A DNA stretch of 8,663 nt from Paracoccaceae bacterium (GTDB lineage Bacteria; Pseudomonadota; Alphaproteobacteria; Rhodobacterales; Rhodobacteraceae): assembly GCA_020832725.1 (NCBI GenBank), contig JAFIEC010000139.1, forward strand, positions 1 to 8,663, given 5' to 3'. A program made the translations under genes and the position numbers. The notes under the pieces are model-generated. The model did no database searches. It saw only the letters and a program-made list of their open reading frames with translations, and was not told the DNA's origin. Shown here piece by piece: positions 1 through 6,065 of this stretch (the first letter of the stretch is position 1; the number at the start of each line of letters is the position of its first letter).

Positions 1-40
1 GATGGCCCTGAATGCCGAGTTCGAGGCCCGGCGGTCATGA
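1..40 (+). CDS. 3' end of an unidentified + strand gene (partial)
   Basis: An open frame (codons starting at base 2) runs in from the left edge and stops with TGA at 38-40. It reads MALNAEFEARRS, where the first M need not be the start. The stop lies 8 bp from the chpT stop, so the two genes would converge. Only 12 codons are visible and no family can be assigned. Coding status is inferred only from the open frame and the tight convergent spacing normal for this region. Confidence 0.3.
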   Translation, partial: MALNAEFEARRS

Positions 41-48
41 CCTCGGCG

Positions 49-654
49 TCAGTAGGAAATGACCACCCCGTCAGGGCCGGCCTCGGCCCGCAGGGGGCGC
101 TTCTCGGCGGCGGCGGCCTCGGCCAGCAGCAGGAACTGGACCATCTCGGGGCCCGGCGCCTCCATGCCGCACCCCTGCAGCACGGCCCAGCCCGGCGGGT
201 CGGCGCGGATCGTGATGCCGCTGCCAGACAATTGCCAGCTGTCGTCCCCGAGATCGCGGCGCACCTCGACGGTGCCGCCGCGGGGCAGGGCGGCCTCGAG
301 GCACAGGAGGCCGAGGAAGGCCATGCGGGCAGAGGCCCGGTCCAGGTCGCCCGGCACATGCCACAACACCATCAGCCGCCCGCCCGCATACATTTCGTCG
401 AGGATCATGGCGATCTCGCGGCGCCCCAGGATGCCCTCGGAATCGGCCACACCAAAGGCCACCCGGTAGAACCGCAGCCGCGCCGTCGCAGCCGCCACCG
501 ATTCCCGGATCAGCCCCGCCTCGGGCAGGTCGCCCAACCCGGTCATCGACAGAAGCTCCAGCCCGTTGGTGATCGCCCCCAGCGGGCTGCCCAGATCGTG
601 GCAGATACGCGAGCCGATGAGTGCTGCCAGATGGGTGCGGGGCATTCCCGTCAT
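49..654 (-). CDS. chpT: ChpT-like histidine phosphotransferase
   Basis: 201 residues, the usual size for alphaproteobacterial ChpT. In this family the protein is a dimeric DHp/CA-like phosphotransferase that moves phosphate from the hybrid kinase CckA to the regulators CtrA and CpdR. The key evidence is the N-terminal helix with RICHDLGSPLGAITNGLELL (residues 16-35). This is the H-box, with phospho-acceptor His19 followed by Asp20, Pro24 and the conserved N-G-E-L-L end. The C-terminal half (about 85-201) is a degenerate ATPase-like domain without N/G boxes, as expected for ChpT, which does not bind ATP. A second ATG at codon 4 is an alternative start; neither has a clear Shine-Dalgarno site. 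The gene is divergent from the DUF3553 gene with 11 bp between start codons, so its promoter must lie inside that neighbour. In Rhodobacter-type bacteria this relay controls motility and gene-transfer-agent genes; that role here is inference. Confidence 0.9.
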   Translation of the reverse strand: MTGMPRTHLAALIGSRICHDLGSPLGAITNGLELLSMTGLGDLPEAGLIRESVAAATARLRFYRVAFGVADSEGILGRREIAMILDEMYAGGRLMVLWHVPGDLDRASARMAFLGLLCLEAALPRGGTVEVRRDLGDDSWQLSGSGITIRADPPGWAVLQGCGMEAPGPEMVQFLLLAEAAAAEKRPLRAEAGPDGVVISY

Positions 655-664
655 GGGTGCACCC
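655..664. promoter_or_regulatory. 10-bp perfect palindrome between divergent start codons
   Basis: GGGTGCACCC is identical to its reverse complement. It fills the space between the chpT start codon (652-654, read on the - strand) and the DUF3553 start codon (666-668), apart from one G at 665. It occupies the place where a ribosome-binding site would lie for either gene, and neither gene has a visible Shine-Dalgarno sequence. It could be an operator acting on both genes, an RNA hairpin at both start sites, or chance. The palindrome is seen directly; the function is inference. Confidence 0.4.
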
Positions 665-665
665 G

Positions 666-848
666 ATGAGCGGTTTTCTGGAGCCCGGCCTGCTGGTGGA
701 GAACCCGGCCCGTCCCGACTGGGGCATCGGGCAGGTGCAATCGGTGGTGGGCAACCGTGTCACCGTGAACTTCGAGCACGAGGGCAAGCTGGTGATCGAT
801 GTTGCCCATGTTGCGCTGTTTCCCGTGACGGGCCGGGACGGAGACTGA
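666..848 (+). CDS. DUF3553 domain protein, small SH3/Tudor-like
   Basis: 60 residues starting MSGFLEPGLLVENPARPDWG. The core PDWGIGQVQSVVGNRVTVNF, followed by EHEGKLVID, matches the DUF3553 pattern: a small beta-barrel resembling the Tudor-like modules at the end of UvrD-type helicases and in CarD-like proteins, ending in a hydrophobic strand (HVALFPV). The role of the free-standing protein is unknown; a nucleic-acid or protein docking module is inference from fold similarity. The ATG at 666 is chosen because homology begins right after it. The frame is open upstream to an ATG at 621, but that would put 15 extra residues inside the chpT 5' end. No ribosome-binding site is visible. The gene is divergent from chpT, so the two may share control. 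Confidence 0.82.
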   Translation: MSGFLEPGLLVENPARPDWGIGQVQSVVGNRVTVNFEHEGKLVIDVAHVALFPVTGRDGD

Positions 849-879
849 GCCGTCCGGCAGGTTGGCAGCCCTCAGCGTA

Positions 880-965
880 ATGCAACCTTGGCGCGAGTTC
901 AACAATTTGCGCGACGGGGTTTCGCAGAAGACTCCCCGACCCTTCCGGGTCTGATGGTGTTGCAT
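880..965. promoter_or_regulatory. Dyad-rich 86-bp segment upstream of olsB
   Basis: The 207-bp gap 849-1055 contains nested inverted repeats. ATGCAAC (880-886) pairs perfectly with GTTGCAT (959-965). Inside lie GCGC 891-894/909-912, CGGGG 915-919 with CCCCG 934-938, and ACCC 939-942 with GGGT 947-950 around a TTCC loop. The last two stems would abut and could stack. The gap separates the DUF3553 gene from olsB, so it could be a leader, a terminator or a small RNA. A weak promoter-like pair, TTGCAT (960-965) and TAACCC (983-988) with 17 bp spacing, overlaps its right edge. I recognise no known RNA family. Confidence 0.25.
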
Positions 966-1055
966 CGTGGTCTTTCAGGCCGTAACCCTCGTGCGCCGCC
1001 GATGCTTGTGGACAGCAGCCGGGCCCGCCCCGGAGTGCGGCAGAAACAGGGCCAC

Positions 1056-1841
1056 ATGCTGCAGGAAGACCGCCATTTTCAACTCCGCCTCGCCCGAAAC
1101 GAGGCCGATCGACTGGGTGCCATGCGTCTGCGCTATCGCGTGTTCGTGGCTGAACTGGGGGCCGATGGCCCCGGGGTGGACCATGACGCGGCCACCGAAT
1201 CCGATGCGTTCGATGCCTATTATGACCAGCTTGTTCTTGTGGACACCCGGCGCGATTCCTCGCGCGGCGATCATGTGGTGGGTGTCTACCGTCTTCTGCG
1301 CGGAGAGGTGGCGCTTGCCAATGCGGGCTTCTATTCCGCCGGGGAATACGACCTTGCCCCGCTTCTCGCCTCGGGAAGGCGGTTGCTCGAACTGGGACGG
1401 TCCTGCGTGGACATCGAATATCGCGGCGGCACGGCGATGTATCATCTCTGGAACGGGCTGGCCGGTTACGTGCAGGAGCACGGAATCGAGGTGCTGTTCG
1501 GCGTCGCCAGCTTTCACGGCACCGATCTTCTGGCGCTGGAACAGCCCCTTGCCTATCTGCACCATCACCACCTTGCCCCCGAAGCCCTGCGGGTGCGCGC
1601 CGGGCCCGAAAGTTTCGCGCCGATGGACCTGCTGCCCACCGACGCGGTGGACCGGGTCGCGGCCATGCAGGCCATGCCTGCGCTGATCAAGGCCTATCTC
1701 CGGCTGGGCGGATATGTGGGCGAGGGGGCCTATGTGGACCATGCCTTCAACACCACCGATGTCTGCGTGCTGATGGATACCAGCGCGATGTCGGCCCGGC
1801 ATCGCGGCTTTTATCAGCGCCCGCGCCCCGGGAGGGACTGA
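1056..1841 (+). CDS. olsB: L-ornithine N-alpha-acyltransferase OlsB
   Basis: 261 residues of the GNAT-like acyltransferase family related to autoinducer synthases. OlsB transfers a 3-hydroxyacyl chain from acyl-ACP to the alpha-amino group of ornithine, giving lyso-ornithine lipid at the inner membrane. Visible signatures: RLRYRVFVAE (24-33, the LuxI/OlsB-type N-terminal motif), LLELGRSCVDIEYRGG (110-125), VLFGVASFHGTD (146-157), a YLHHHHLAPE histidine patch (167-176) and the C-terminal ALIKAYLRLGGYVGEGA (209-225) followed by VDHAFNTTDVCVLMD (227-241). The frame is open back to 888, but the extra 56 codons do not look like this family. ATG 1056 is preceded by a modest AGGG five bases away. 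The end lies 55 bp before olsA, which catalyses the next step, so the two probably form an operon. I saw no convincing PHO box upstream, although ornithine lipids are phosphate-regulated in many bacteria. Confidence 0.93.
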   Translation: MLQEDRHFQLRLARNEADRLGAMRLRYRVFVAELGADGPGVDHDAATESDAFDAYYDQLVLVDTRRDSSRGDHVVGVYRLLRGEVALANAGFYSAGEYDLAPLLASGRRLLELGRSCVDIEYRGGTAMYHLWNGLAGYVQEHGIEVLFGVASFHGTDLLALEQPLAYLHHHHLAPEALRVRAGPESFAPMDLLPTDAVDRVAAMQAMPALIKAYLRLGGYVGEGAYVDHAFNTTDVCVLMDTSAMSARHRGFYQRPRPGRD

Positions 1842-1896
1842 GGGTGGCCCCGGGTCGCGGCAGGTGCGGGCGGGCCCGTGGTCCGGGTTTCCCTGC

Positions 1897-2709
1897 ATGA
1901 GCACCTGGCAATCCCCCGAGCCCCCTGACGAGCGGCTGCCCGGCCCCCTTGGCCTCGTGCTGGCTCTGGCCCGGCTGAGTGCGCTTGCAACGCTGATCCT
2001 GGGCGTGCTGGGCCCCTATCTGCTGCTGCGCGCTGTAGAGCCGGCGGGACGCCCCCTCAGCCCCGCCCTTCGGCAAATGGTCTGCCGGGGCGGGCTGGTT
2101 CTGCTGGGCGTGTCGCTGCGGGTAGAGGGGCGGGATGCGGGCCTGCCCGGGCTGATTGCCGCCAATCACGCGGGCTGGCTTGACATCTTCGTGCTGGGCT
2201 CGGTCTCGCCTGCGGTTTTCGTGGCCAAGTCCGAGGTGGCGCGCTGGCCCGGCATCGGTCAGCTTGCCCGGGCAACGGGGACCGTGTTCATCGCGCGCAG
2301 GCCCCGGGACGCGGCGGCGCAGAAGGCCACCCTTGCCGCCCGTATCTCGGCGGGCGACCGGCTGATCCTGTTTCCCGAGGGCACCAGCACCGACGGCCTG
2401 CACGTGCTGCGGTTCAAGTCGACGCTCTTCGCGGCGGTTCTGGGCGCGGGGGCGGGGCTGTGGGTGCAGCCGGTCAGCATTGTCTACGCCGCCCCCCGGG
2501 GCCGCGAGGCGCGGTTTCTGGGATGGTGGGGCGAGATGGATTTTGCGCGCCACCTGTTGCGGGTGGCCGCCTGTCCGCGTCGGGGCCGGGCCGTGGTGCG
2601 GTTTCACCCGCCGATCGAGGCCGGACCGGAAGCCGGGCGCAAGGCCCTGGCACAGGAGGCCGAAGGTGCGGTGCGCTCGGGCCATCGCGCAGGCATGGCC
2701 CCCGGTTGA
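1897..2709 (+). CDS. olsA: Lyso-ornithine lipid O-acyltransferase OlsA (PlsC family)
   Basis: 270 residues from ATG 1897. The protein adds the second acyl chain to the 3-hydroxy group of lyso-ornithine lipid, using acyl-ACP. PlsC-family signatures: the NHAGWLD block with the His91-X4-Asp96 catalytic pair, FPEGTSTDG (159-167, acyl-acceptor binding) and WVQPVSIVY (189-197, block IV proline). A hydrophobic segment (about 18-45) should be a membrane anchor. Block II is seen as GTVFIARRPRDA (128-139). PlsC-family enzymes acting on lysophosphatidate look similar; the assignment to OlsA rests on the adjacent olsB. The start is uncertain: no good Shine-Dalgarno site precedes 1897, and an in-frame GTG at 1864 would add 11 residues and cut the gap to olsB to 22 bp. 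The stop is only 3 bp from the stop of the convergent ThiE-like gene, so there is no room for a separate terminator. Confidence 0.9.
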   Translation: MSTWQSPEPPDERLPGPLGLVLALARLSALATLILGVLGPYLLLRAVEPAGRPLSPALRQMVCRGGLVLLGVSLRVEGRDAGLPGLIAANHAGWLDIFVLGSVSPAVFVAKSEVARWPGIGQLARATGTVFIARRPRDAAAQKATLAARISAGDRLILFPEGTSTDGLHVLRFKSTLFAAVLGAGAGLWVQPVSIVYAAPRGREARFLGWWGEMDFARHLLRVAACPRRGRAVVRFHPPIEAGPEAGRKALAQEAEGAVRSGHRAGMAPG

Positions 2710-2712
2710 GAC

Positions 2713-3357
2713 TCAGCCCAGCGGGGCCGTCAGCCGCTGAAGGGCCGCGAGCGGGTCCTCCTCGCGCCAGAGCTCCGGCCCGAGGGCGAGGAAATCGGCA
2801 TGGGGTGCCAGCTCCGCCACCAGTTCGGGTGTCAGCCCGCCCTCGGCGATGACCGGCACCTCGATCATCTCGCCCCACCATTCGAACAGCTCCAGCCCTG
2901 CCACGGCACCGGTCCCCAGCCCCGAGGCACCGACCGGCCCGAGAGCGACGTAATCCGCCCCCGCCTCGGCGGCGCTGATCCCCTCGTGCCGCGTCGTGCC
3001 GCAAAAGCTGCCGACGATGGCATCGGGCCCCAGTTCCTTGCGGGCAAGGCGCACGTTGCGGGCCCCGTCGGTCAGGTGCACCCCGTCCAGACCCAGCCGC
3101 GCCGCAAGCCGCAGGTGTGTCTCCAGCACCACCGCCACCTCACGGGCATGGGCCACTTCGCGCAGGGCATCGGCGGCGCGCAGGATGGCATCCTCGTCGG
3201 TCGCGGCGATGGCGATGCGCAGGCAGGCGAAATCGTGCGCATCCAGCACGCGCGCCACCAGCGCTTCTGTCCGGCCCGGCTCGAACACGGGCGGTGCCAC
3301 CAGATAGAGGCGCGGGCCCTCTGCGCCTTCGGTCTTGTCCTGTGTCTGTGCGGGCAT
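2713..3357 (-). CDS. ThiE/TenI-superfamily protein with degenerate active site
   Basis: 214 residues with the TIM-barrel pattern of thiamine-phosphate synthase: RLYLVAPP (16-23), GLDGVHLTDG (89-98), GPDAIVGSFC (110-119), AEAGADYVALGPV (130-142), VPVIAEGGLTPE (167-178). True ThiE joins HMP-diphosphate and thiazole phosphate, and most of its hallmark residues are changed here. The Thr-Asp after the first strand is Ala-Pro (21-22), the Lys of the LREK motif is Ala49, the Asn-Asp of INDR is Glu-Thr (79-80), GQxD after GVH is TDGA (96-99), and GPVFPTxTK reads GPVGASGLG. Thiamine synthase activity is therefore doubtful; a TenI-like or unrelated barrel function is possible. The ATG at 3357 is well supported by GGAG seven to ten bases upstream. 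The frame is open further upstream to 3435, but without family similarity. Convergent with olsA, divergent from trmJ; no other thi gene is near. Confidence 0.75.
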   Translation of the reverse strand: MPAQTQDKTEGAEGPRLYLVAPPVFEPGRTEALVARVLDAHDFACLRIAIAATDEDAILRAADALREVAHAREVAVVLETHLRLAARLGLDGVHLTDGARNVRLARKELGPDAIVGSFCGTTRHEGISAAEAGADYVALGPVGASGLGTGAVAGLELFEWWGEMIEVPVIAEGGLTPELVAELAPHADFLALGPELWREEDPLAALQRLTAPLG

Positions 3358-3478
3358 GGGAACTCCGATCCTACGGGCTGCTCTGTGCAAGAGCGCCCGG
3401 CCCAAGTCAACGGGCACGCGCGCGCCTCTTGTCACTGCCTGTCCCCCGGCCTATGCCCCGCCCACGATCGGAGAGCCC
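3358..3478. promoter_or_regulatory. Divergent promoter region, ThiE-like gene and trmJ
   Basis: This 121-bp gap must hold both promoters. Towards trmJ, TTGTCA (3429-3434) and TATGCC (3452-3457) are separated by 17 bp, with a leader of about 15 nt. Towards the ThiE-like gene, a TTGACT on the - strand (3410-3405) is a good -35 box, but the hexamer 17 bp on (CACAGA, 3387-3382) is a poor -10. Both genes start with nearly the same leader: GATCGGAG, two bases, then CCCATG, at 3466-3481 on + and 3370-3355 on -. Hexamer assignments are by eye. Confidence 0.45.
3380..3394. promoter_or_regulatory. 15-bp dyad, candidate operator
   Basis: GCTCT-GTGCA-AGAGC is a perfect 5-bp inverted repeat around a 5-bp spacer. 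It sits on the presumed -10 position of the ThiE-like promoter and 85 bp upstream of trmJ. This placement fits a repressor site, but the arms are short, so chance is a real alternative. Confidence 0.25.
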
Positions 3479-4237
3479 ATGGACCATCCCGCCTTCATCC
3501 TTGTGCGCCCCCAGATGGGCGAGAATATCGGTGCCGCCGCGCGGGGGATGCTCAATTTCGGGCTGACAGCGCTGCGCGTGGTCGATCCGCGCGACGGCTG
3601 GCCCAACCCGCGCGCGATCGCCCTTGCCAGCGGGGCCGCGCGCCTGCTCGATGATGCGCGGATCGCCCCCGATACCGGCGCGGCCATCGGCGATCTGGAC
3701 CATGTCTATGCCACCTCCGCCCGGCTGCGCGGGCTGACCACGCCCGTGCTGACCCCCGAGGAGGCGATGCGCGATGCCGCGTTGCGGATTGCTGCGGGGG
3801 GGCGGGTGGGCATCCTGTTCGGACCGGAACGCACGGGGCTGGAAAACGAGGATATCGCCCGGGCGAACACCCTTGTCAGCGTGCCGGTGAACCCCGATTT
3901 CCCGTCCCTCAACCTGGCTCAATGCGTGCTCCTGATGGCCTATGAATGGCGGCGCCAGACCCGGGAGACCCCCGCCCGCAGCATGCATCTTCCCGGGCAG
4001 GCTCGCCCGGCCAATGCCGCCGAGATGGAGGCCCTGGCCCGCAGGCTGGAAGACAGCCTCGAGGCGGCGGATTTCTTCTGGCCCGATCACAAGGCCGCGC
4101 CCATGCGCCTGTCGCTGCGCAACCTCGTCTCGCGGCTGGATCTGACGGATGCGGATGTGCGCACATTGCACGGGGCGATCCGGGCATTGGTGCGCGGCCC
4201 CGGCACCCGCCGCCGCCGCACCGACACCCCCGAGTAG
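3479..4237 (+). CDS. trmJ: SPOUT RNA 2'-O-methyltransferase, TrmJ-like
   Basis: 252 residues, close to the usual TrmJ length. TrmJ uses S-adenosylmethionine to 2'-O-methylate position 32 of tRNA anticodon loops, working as a cytoplasmic dimer. The three SPOUT/SpoU motifs are clear: motif 1 NIGAAARGMLNFG (16-28, with the catalytic-type Arg22), motif 2 GILFGPERTGLEN (111-123) and motif 3 VSVPVNPDFPSLNLAQCVLL (133-152), which form the trefoil knot that binds SAM. The C-terminal part (about 180-240) is the helical extension typical of TrmJ, including FFWPDHK (199-205). The tail, GTRRRRTDTPE, is basic. ATG 3479 follows GGAG (3470-3473) at good distance; the open frame further upstream has no family similarity. 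The gene is divergent from the ThiE-like gene and ends at a strong hairpin, so it is probably transcribed alone. A sibling SpoU family acting on rRNA cannot be fully excluded. Confidence 0.88.
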   Translation: MDHPAFILVRPQMGENIGAAARGMLNFGLTALRVVDPRDGWPNPRAIALASGAARLLDDARIAPDTGAAIGDLDHVYATSARLRGLTTPVLTPEEAMRDAALRIAAGGRVGILFGPERTGLENEDIARANTLVSVPVNPDFPSLNLAQCVLLMAYEWRRQTRETPARSMHLPGQARPANAAEMEALARRLEDSLEAADFFWPDHKAAPMRLSLRNLVSRLDLTDADVRTLHGAIRALVRGPGTRRRRTDTPE

Positions 4238-4238
4238 C

Positions 4239-4261
4239 GCCCCGGTCATCCCCGGGGCTTG
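4239..4261 (+). terminator. Rho-independent terminator after trmJ
   Basis: One base after the trmJ stop codon, GCCCCGG (4239-4245) and CCGGGGC (4252-4258) form a perfect 7-bp GC stem with a 6-base loop, followed by TTGT. The T tract is short, as is common in G+C-rich genomes. It should separate trmJ from the hydrolase operon. Confidence 0.65.
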
Positions 4262-4326
4262 TCAGTCCGGTGGCGTCGTGATCCTCTGCCGACAGCCCGC
4301 CCCGCCGTCGATAGCCGGGAGAGATC

Positions 4327-5085
4327 ATGAGCCAGCCGCATTTCCTCGACACGCCACAGGGCCGCCGCATCGCCTATCGCAAGACCGGCGGAGACGGGCC
4401 GGGCGTGGTCTTTCTGGGCGGCTTCCGCTCGGACATGGAGGGCACCAAGGCGCTCTGGCTGGAAGACTGGGCGCGGTCCGCGGGCCGGGCTTTCCTGCGG
4501 TTCGATTATTCGGGACATGGCAGTTCCTCCGGTCGCTTCGAGGAGGGCTGCATCGGTGACTGGGCCGAGGATGCCGCCGCCGCCCTCGATGCCCTGACCG
4601 CAGGGCCGCAGGTTCTGGTGGGCTCCTCCATGGGCGGCTGGATCGCGCTGCTGCTGGCCCTGCGGCGGCCGCGTCGGGTTGCGGGGCTGGTCGGGATCGC
4701 CGCCGCACCCGATTTCACCGAGGACAGCATGTGGTCGGGATTCGACGCCCGCCAGCGCGCGACGATCGAGGCCGGAGGCAGCGTCGAGCTGCCTTCGGAT
4801 TATTCCGATGCCCCCTATCGGATCACCGCCCGGCTGATCGAGGACGGGCGCGCCAATCTGGTGCTGCGGGCACCCCTGCCGCTGCCCTTTCCGGTGCGGC
4901 TGATGCAGGGAACGGCGGATGCCGACGTGCCGGTGGAGGTGGCGCTGCGGCTGCTCGCGCATGCCGAAGCGGCCGATGCACGGCTGACGCTGGTGCGGGG
5001 GGCGGACCATCGCTTTTCCGACCCGGCCTGCCTGGCCCTGATCGCAGAGAGCGTCGAGTCGGTGCTGGCGGCGGCCCACCCGTGA
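4327..5085 (+). CDS. Alpha/beta hydrolase (serine esterase/thioesterase-like), cytoplasmic
   Basis: 252 residues with a complete alpha/beta-hydrolase core. GVVFLGGFRSDMEG (26-39) supplies the oxyanion region, FDYSGHGSSSG (59-69) is the strand-4 motif typical of this fold, and GSSMGGW (99-105) is the nucleophile elbow with Ser101. Likely acid and base are Asp198 in QGTADADVP (194-202) and His228 in GADHRFSD (225-232). There is no signal peptide. The closest general type is the ABHD10/palmitoyl-thioesterase-like group of short hydrolases, but the substrate cannot be read from sequence. Start ATG 4327 is preceded by GGGAGAG at 4317-4323, a strong ribosome-binding site. The stop codon overlaps the GTG start of the next hydrolase (sequence GTGA), so the two are translationally coupled. 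I see no convincing promoter in 4262-4326. Confidence 0.85.
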   Translation: MSQPHFLDTPQGRRIAYRKTGGDGPGVVFLGGFRSDMEGTKALWLEDWARSAGRAFLRFDYSGHGSSSGRFEEGCIGDWAEDAAAALDALTAGPQVLVGSSMGGWIALLLALRRPRRVAGLVGIAAAPDFTEDSMWSGFDARQRATIEAGGSVELPSDYSDAPYRITARLIEDGRANLVLRAPLPLPFPVRLMQGTADADVPVEVALRLLAHAEAADARLTLVRGADHRFSDPACLALIAESVESVLAAAHP

Positions 5086-6050
5086 GGTGGACCCGCGCCC
5101 TTGCTTTCCTCACGATCCTTGCCGGGGTGTCGCTTGCCGTATCGATCGGGCCGCGCCTGCCCGTGTCTCCGACCCCGGCGTCGGTCGAGGTGCCGGGGCT
5201 GGCAAGGGCCGCATCCTGGCTTGCAGACCGGGAGGCAGGCACGCCCGCGCTGGTGCCCGGAGCCGAGGCCCGGATCCGCTGGGCCGGCGAGGAGGGCCTG
5301 CGGACGCCACTGGCCATCGTCTGGCTGCACGGCTTCTCGGCCAGCCCGCCCGAGGTCTCGCCCCTGTTCGAGAAGGTGGCCGGAGACCTCGGTGCCAATC
5401 TCTACATGGCCCGGCTGACGGGCCACGGGCAGGACGGTGCTGCACTGGGTGCCGCCACCGCCGCGCAATGGCAGCGCGACGCGGCAGAGGCACTGGCCCT
5501 GGGTGCGGTTCTGGGCGAGCGTGTGGTGCTGGCGGGCGGATCCACAGGCGGCACACTGGCCCTTCTGGCCGCGTCTGCAGCCGAGAATTCGCCTGCCGGG
5601 CTGGTGCTGCTTGCGCCGAACCTTCTGCTGGCCAGCCCCACGGGCCGTGTCCTGACCTGGCCCTGGGCGCGGCAGGTGCTTCCAATCATCCTGGGTGCCG
5701 AGAGGGGCTTTGCTCCGCTCAACGAGGATCACGCCCGCCTCTGGACCGAACGCTACCCGCTCTCGGCCCTGTTCGAGATGGCGGCGGTCACTCAGGCGGC
5801 CCGTGCGCTGGATCCCGGGGCGCAGCACGTGCCGCTTCTGGTACTTGCGGCCGAGGCGGACAGGGTCGTCTCCACCGCCGCCGCGCGGGATCTTGCCCTG
5901 TCCTGGGGCGGGCCTGCCCGGATGGAGATGCGCCGCCTCGGCCCGGGCGACGATCCGTTGGCCCATGTGCTGGCGGGCGACATCCTCAGCCCCGCCCAGA
6001 CAGAGCCCATGGCGCGGCTGATCGGGGCGTGGATCGCGCAGCTGCCCTGA
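5082..6050 (+). CDS. Alpha/beta hydrolase with N-terminal membrane/export segment
   Basis: 322 residues from GTG 5082, which overlaps the previous stop by 4 bp. This overlap fixes the start: it places a charged-then-hydrophobic N-terminus (VRWTRALAFLTILAGVSLAV, 1-20) that looks like a signal peptide or anchor, so the enzyme probably acts in the periplasm or at the membrane. The lipase-like core has VWLHGFSASPPE (80-91, oxyanion motif), ARLTGHGQDG (110-119), GGSTGG (152-157, nucleophile Ser154), AAEADRVVS (256-264, Asp260) and DPLAHVLAGD (291-300, His295). The pattern resembles monoacylglycerol lipase or carboxylesterase families; the substrate is unknown. It is only distantly similar to the hydrolase upstream, so this is not a fresh duplication. 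It converges on a small membrane-protein gene with 15 bp between the stops. Confidence 0.85.
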   Translation: MRWTRALAFLTILAGVSLAVSIGPRLPVSPTPASVEVPGLARAASWLADREAGTPALVPGAEARIRWAGEEGLRTPLAIVWLHGFSASPPEVSPLFEKVAGDLGANLYMARLTGHGQDGAALGAATAAQWQRDAAEALALGAVLGERVVLAGGSTGGTLALLAASAAENSPAGLVLLAPNLLLASPTGRVLTWPWARQVLPIILGAERGFAPLNEDHARLWTERYPLSALFEMAAVTQAARALDPGAQHVPLLVLAAEADRVVSTAAARDLALSWGGPARMEMRRLGPGDDPLAHVLAGDILSPAQTEPMARLIGAWIAQLP

Positions 6051-6059
6051 TCGGGGCAG
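6042..6059. terminator. Hairpin between convergent genes, possible terminator
   Basis: CTGCCC (6042-6047) and GGGCAG (6054-6059) form a 6-bp stem that overlaps the hydrolase stop codon. It lies in the 15-bp gap before the convergent small-protein gene. No T tract follows on either strand (the + side continues with a G run), so termination is uncertain. Confidence 0.3.
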
Positions 6060-6065
6060 GGGGGG

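Noticed and set aside
71..787. Long - strand open frame overlapping chpT
   Set aside because: It is another reading frame of the chpT DNA with low-complexity Gly/Arg/Pro composition. chpT has the H-box motif.
880..965. Cloverleaf-like fold that might be a tRNA
   Set aside because: The 7-bp outer stem is suggestive, but the loops have wrong sizes, there is no T-loop in the right place and no proper 7-base anticodon loop.
888..1055. In-frame upstream extension of olsB by 56 codons from a TTG
   Set aside because: The extra residues show no OlsB similarity and have no ribosome-binding site, and the DNA is dyad-rich as expected of a leader. ATG 1056 places the family's N-terminal motif normally.
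1747..2685. Long - strand open frame opposite olsA
   Set aside because: It is an antisense shadow in high-G+C DNA. The protein is rich in Arg, Gly, Pro and Gln, and olsA motifs are on the other strand.
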